From positions 1 through 7,369 of the forward strand of contig CAAGHA010000077.1 in assembly GCA_900769555.1 (NCBI GenBank): a DNA stretch of 7,369 nt, read 5' to 3'. The notes below the pieces were generated by a model. That model searched no databases. It was not told where the DNA came from and saw only the letters and a list, made by a program, of their open reading frames with translations. The translations under genes and the position numbers were made by a program. The stretch comes from Bacteroidales bacterium. Lineage in GTDB: Bacteria; Bacteroidota; Bacteroidia; Bacteroidales; Paludibacteraceae. The first letter of the stretch is position 1. Every line of letters starts with the position of its first letter. Shown piece by piece: positions 7,223 to 7,369 of this stretch.

Positions 7223-7369
7223 CATGCTTTTTCCAAAGCGGCGAGGACGAGAGAGGCAGACAAAATTTCCTTGACTGCTCACCAACTTATTTAGTTCTGA
7301 CAGAATAAGAGACTTATCCACATAAATCTCTGTATTCAAGCCCATTTGGAACGCATCCGCATTCGGATT

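Larger units (their letters stand above)
5793..7369 (-). pseudogene. Broken AAA-ATPase-like / PD-(D/E)XK nuclease-like gene, 5' end beyond the window
   Basis: Read from the right edge on the minus strand, this encodes a typical member of the family combining an AAA-ATPase-like domain (PF09820) with a C-terminal PD-(D/E)XK nuclease-like domain (PF08011). The first visible part (NPNADAFQMGLNTEIYVDKS...) leads to a Walker A-like RPRRFGKS at 7249-7226. A one-base loss near 7220 then shifts the frame into TGA at 7213-7211; the homologous reading resumes one frame over as GHMISAYYSKDCDTREVFSQ. That frame meets TAA at 7148-7146 and then runs open to TAG at 5795-5793. The Walker B-like FVIIIDEYDVL lies at about 6919-6888. 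The nuclease-like end has ADL (Asp 6006-6008), IELKH (Glu 5958-5960, Lys 5952-5954) and a following Gln-rich helix, all intact. About 525 codons are visible, near full family length, so only a few N-terminal codons should be missing. An automatic caller could report a gene from TTG at 7094, but that piece lacks Walker A. The family is widely duplicated in Bacteroidales; its biological role is unsettled. Confidence 0.85.

Noticed and set aside
1..7369. tRNA, CRISPR array, insertion-sequence ends or attachment sites
   Set aside because: No cloverleaf-like GGTTCGA arm context, no regularly spaced direct repeats, no transposase motifs and no paired terminal inverted repeats were found on reading both strands.

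Overview
The window looks like chromosomal DNA from a Bacteroidota member, most likely of the order Bacteroidales. This rests on four points: AT-rich coding sequence, no Shine-Dalgarno sequence before either forward gene, a TAnnTTTG-type promoter element upstream of the first gene, and a minus-strand gene of the AAA-ATPase-like plus PD-(D/E)XK family that is heavily duplicated in Bacteroidales. No organism or gene name can be assigned from the sequence alone.

Layout. Positions 1-97 are an AT-rich leader with a candidate promoter. Positions 98-3586 (+) encode a 1162-residue exported protein: signal peptide, long coiled coil, then a very long glycine-punctuated beta-rich region split by an acidic linker and ending in a Glu/Gly tail. 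After a 42-base gap, 3629-5731 (+) encodes a second exported protein (700 residues) built mainly of fibronectin type III modules, the first apparently interrupted by a helical insertion. The two genes are probably co-transcribed and seem to form a two-protein envelope or surface module of unknown function. Neither has a lipobox, a catalytic motif or a recognisable type IX secretion C-terminal domain.

A short AT-rich convergent gap (5732-5792) holds a weak inverted repeat. Beyond it, on the minus strand from the right edge of the window to 5793, lies an AAA-ATPase-like / PD-(D/E)XK nuclease-like gene. Its reading frame is broken twice near the N-terminus: a one-base frameshift just after the Walker A motif (about 7220) and an in-frame TAA at 7146-7148. 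The rest, including the Walker B-like motif and the D...ExK nuclease residues, is intact, so this looks like a young pseudogene. Base composition differs sharply between the two halves, suggesting different histories.

The best candidate for something undescribed is the coiled-coil/beta-rich protein plus FN3 protein pair. The sequence supports export and likely joint expression, but not a mechanism. No RNA genes, CRISPR arrays, insertion-sequence ends or attachment sites were seen.
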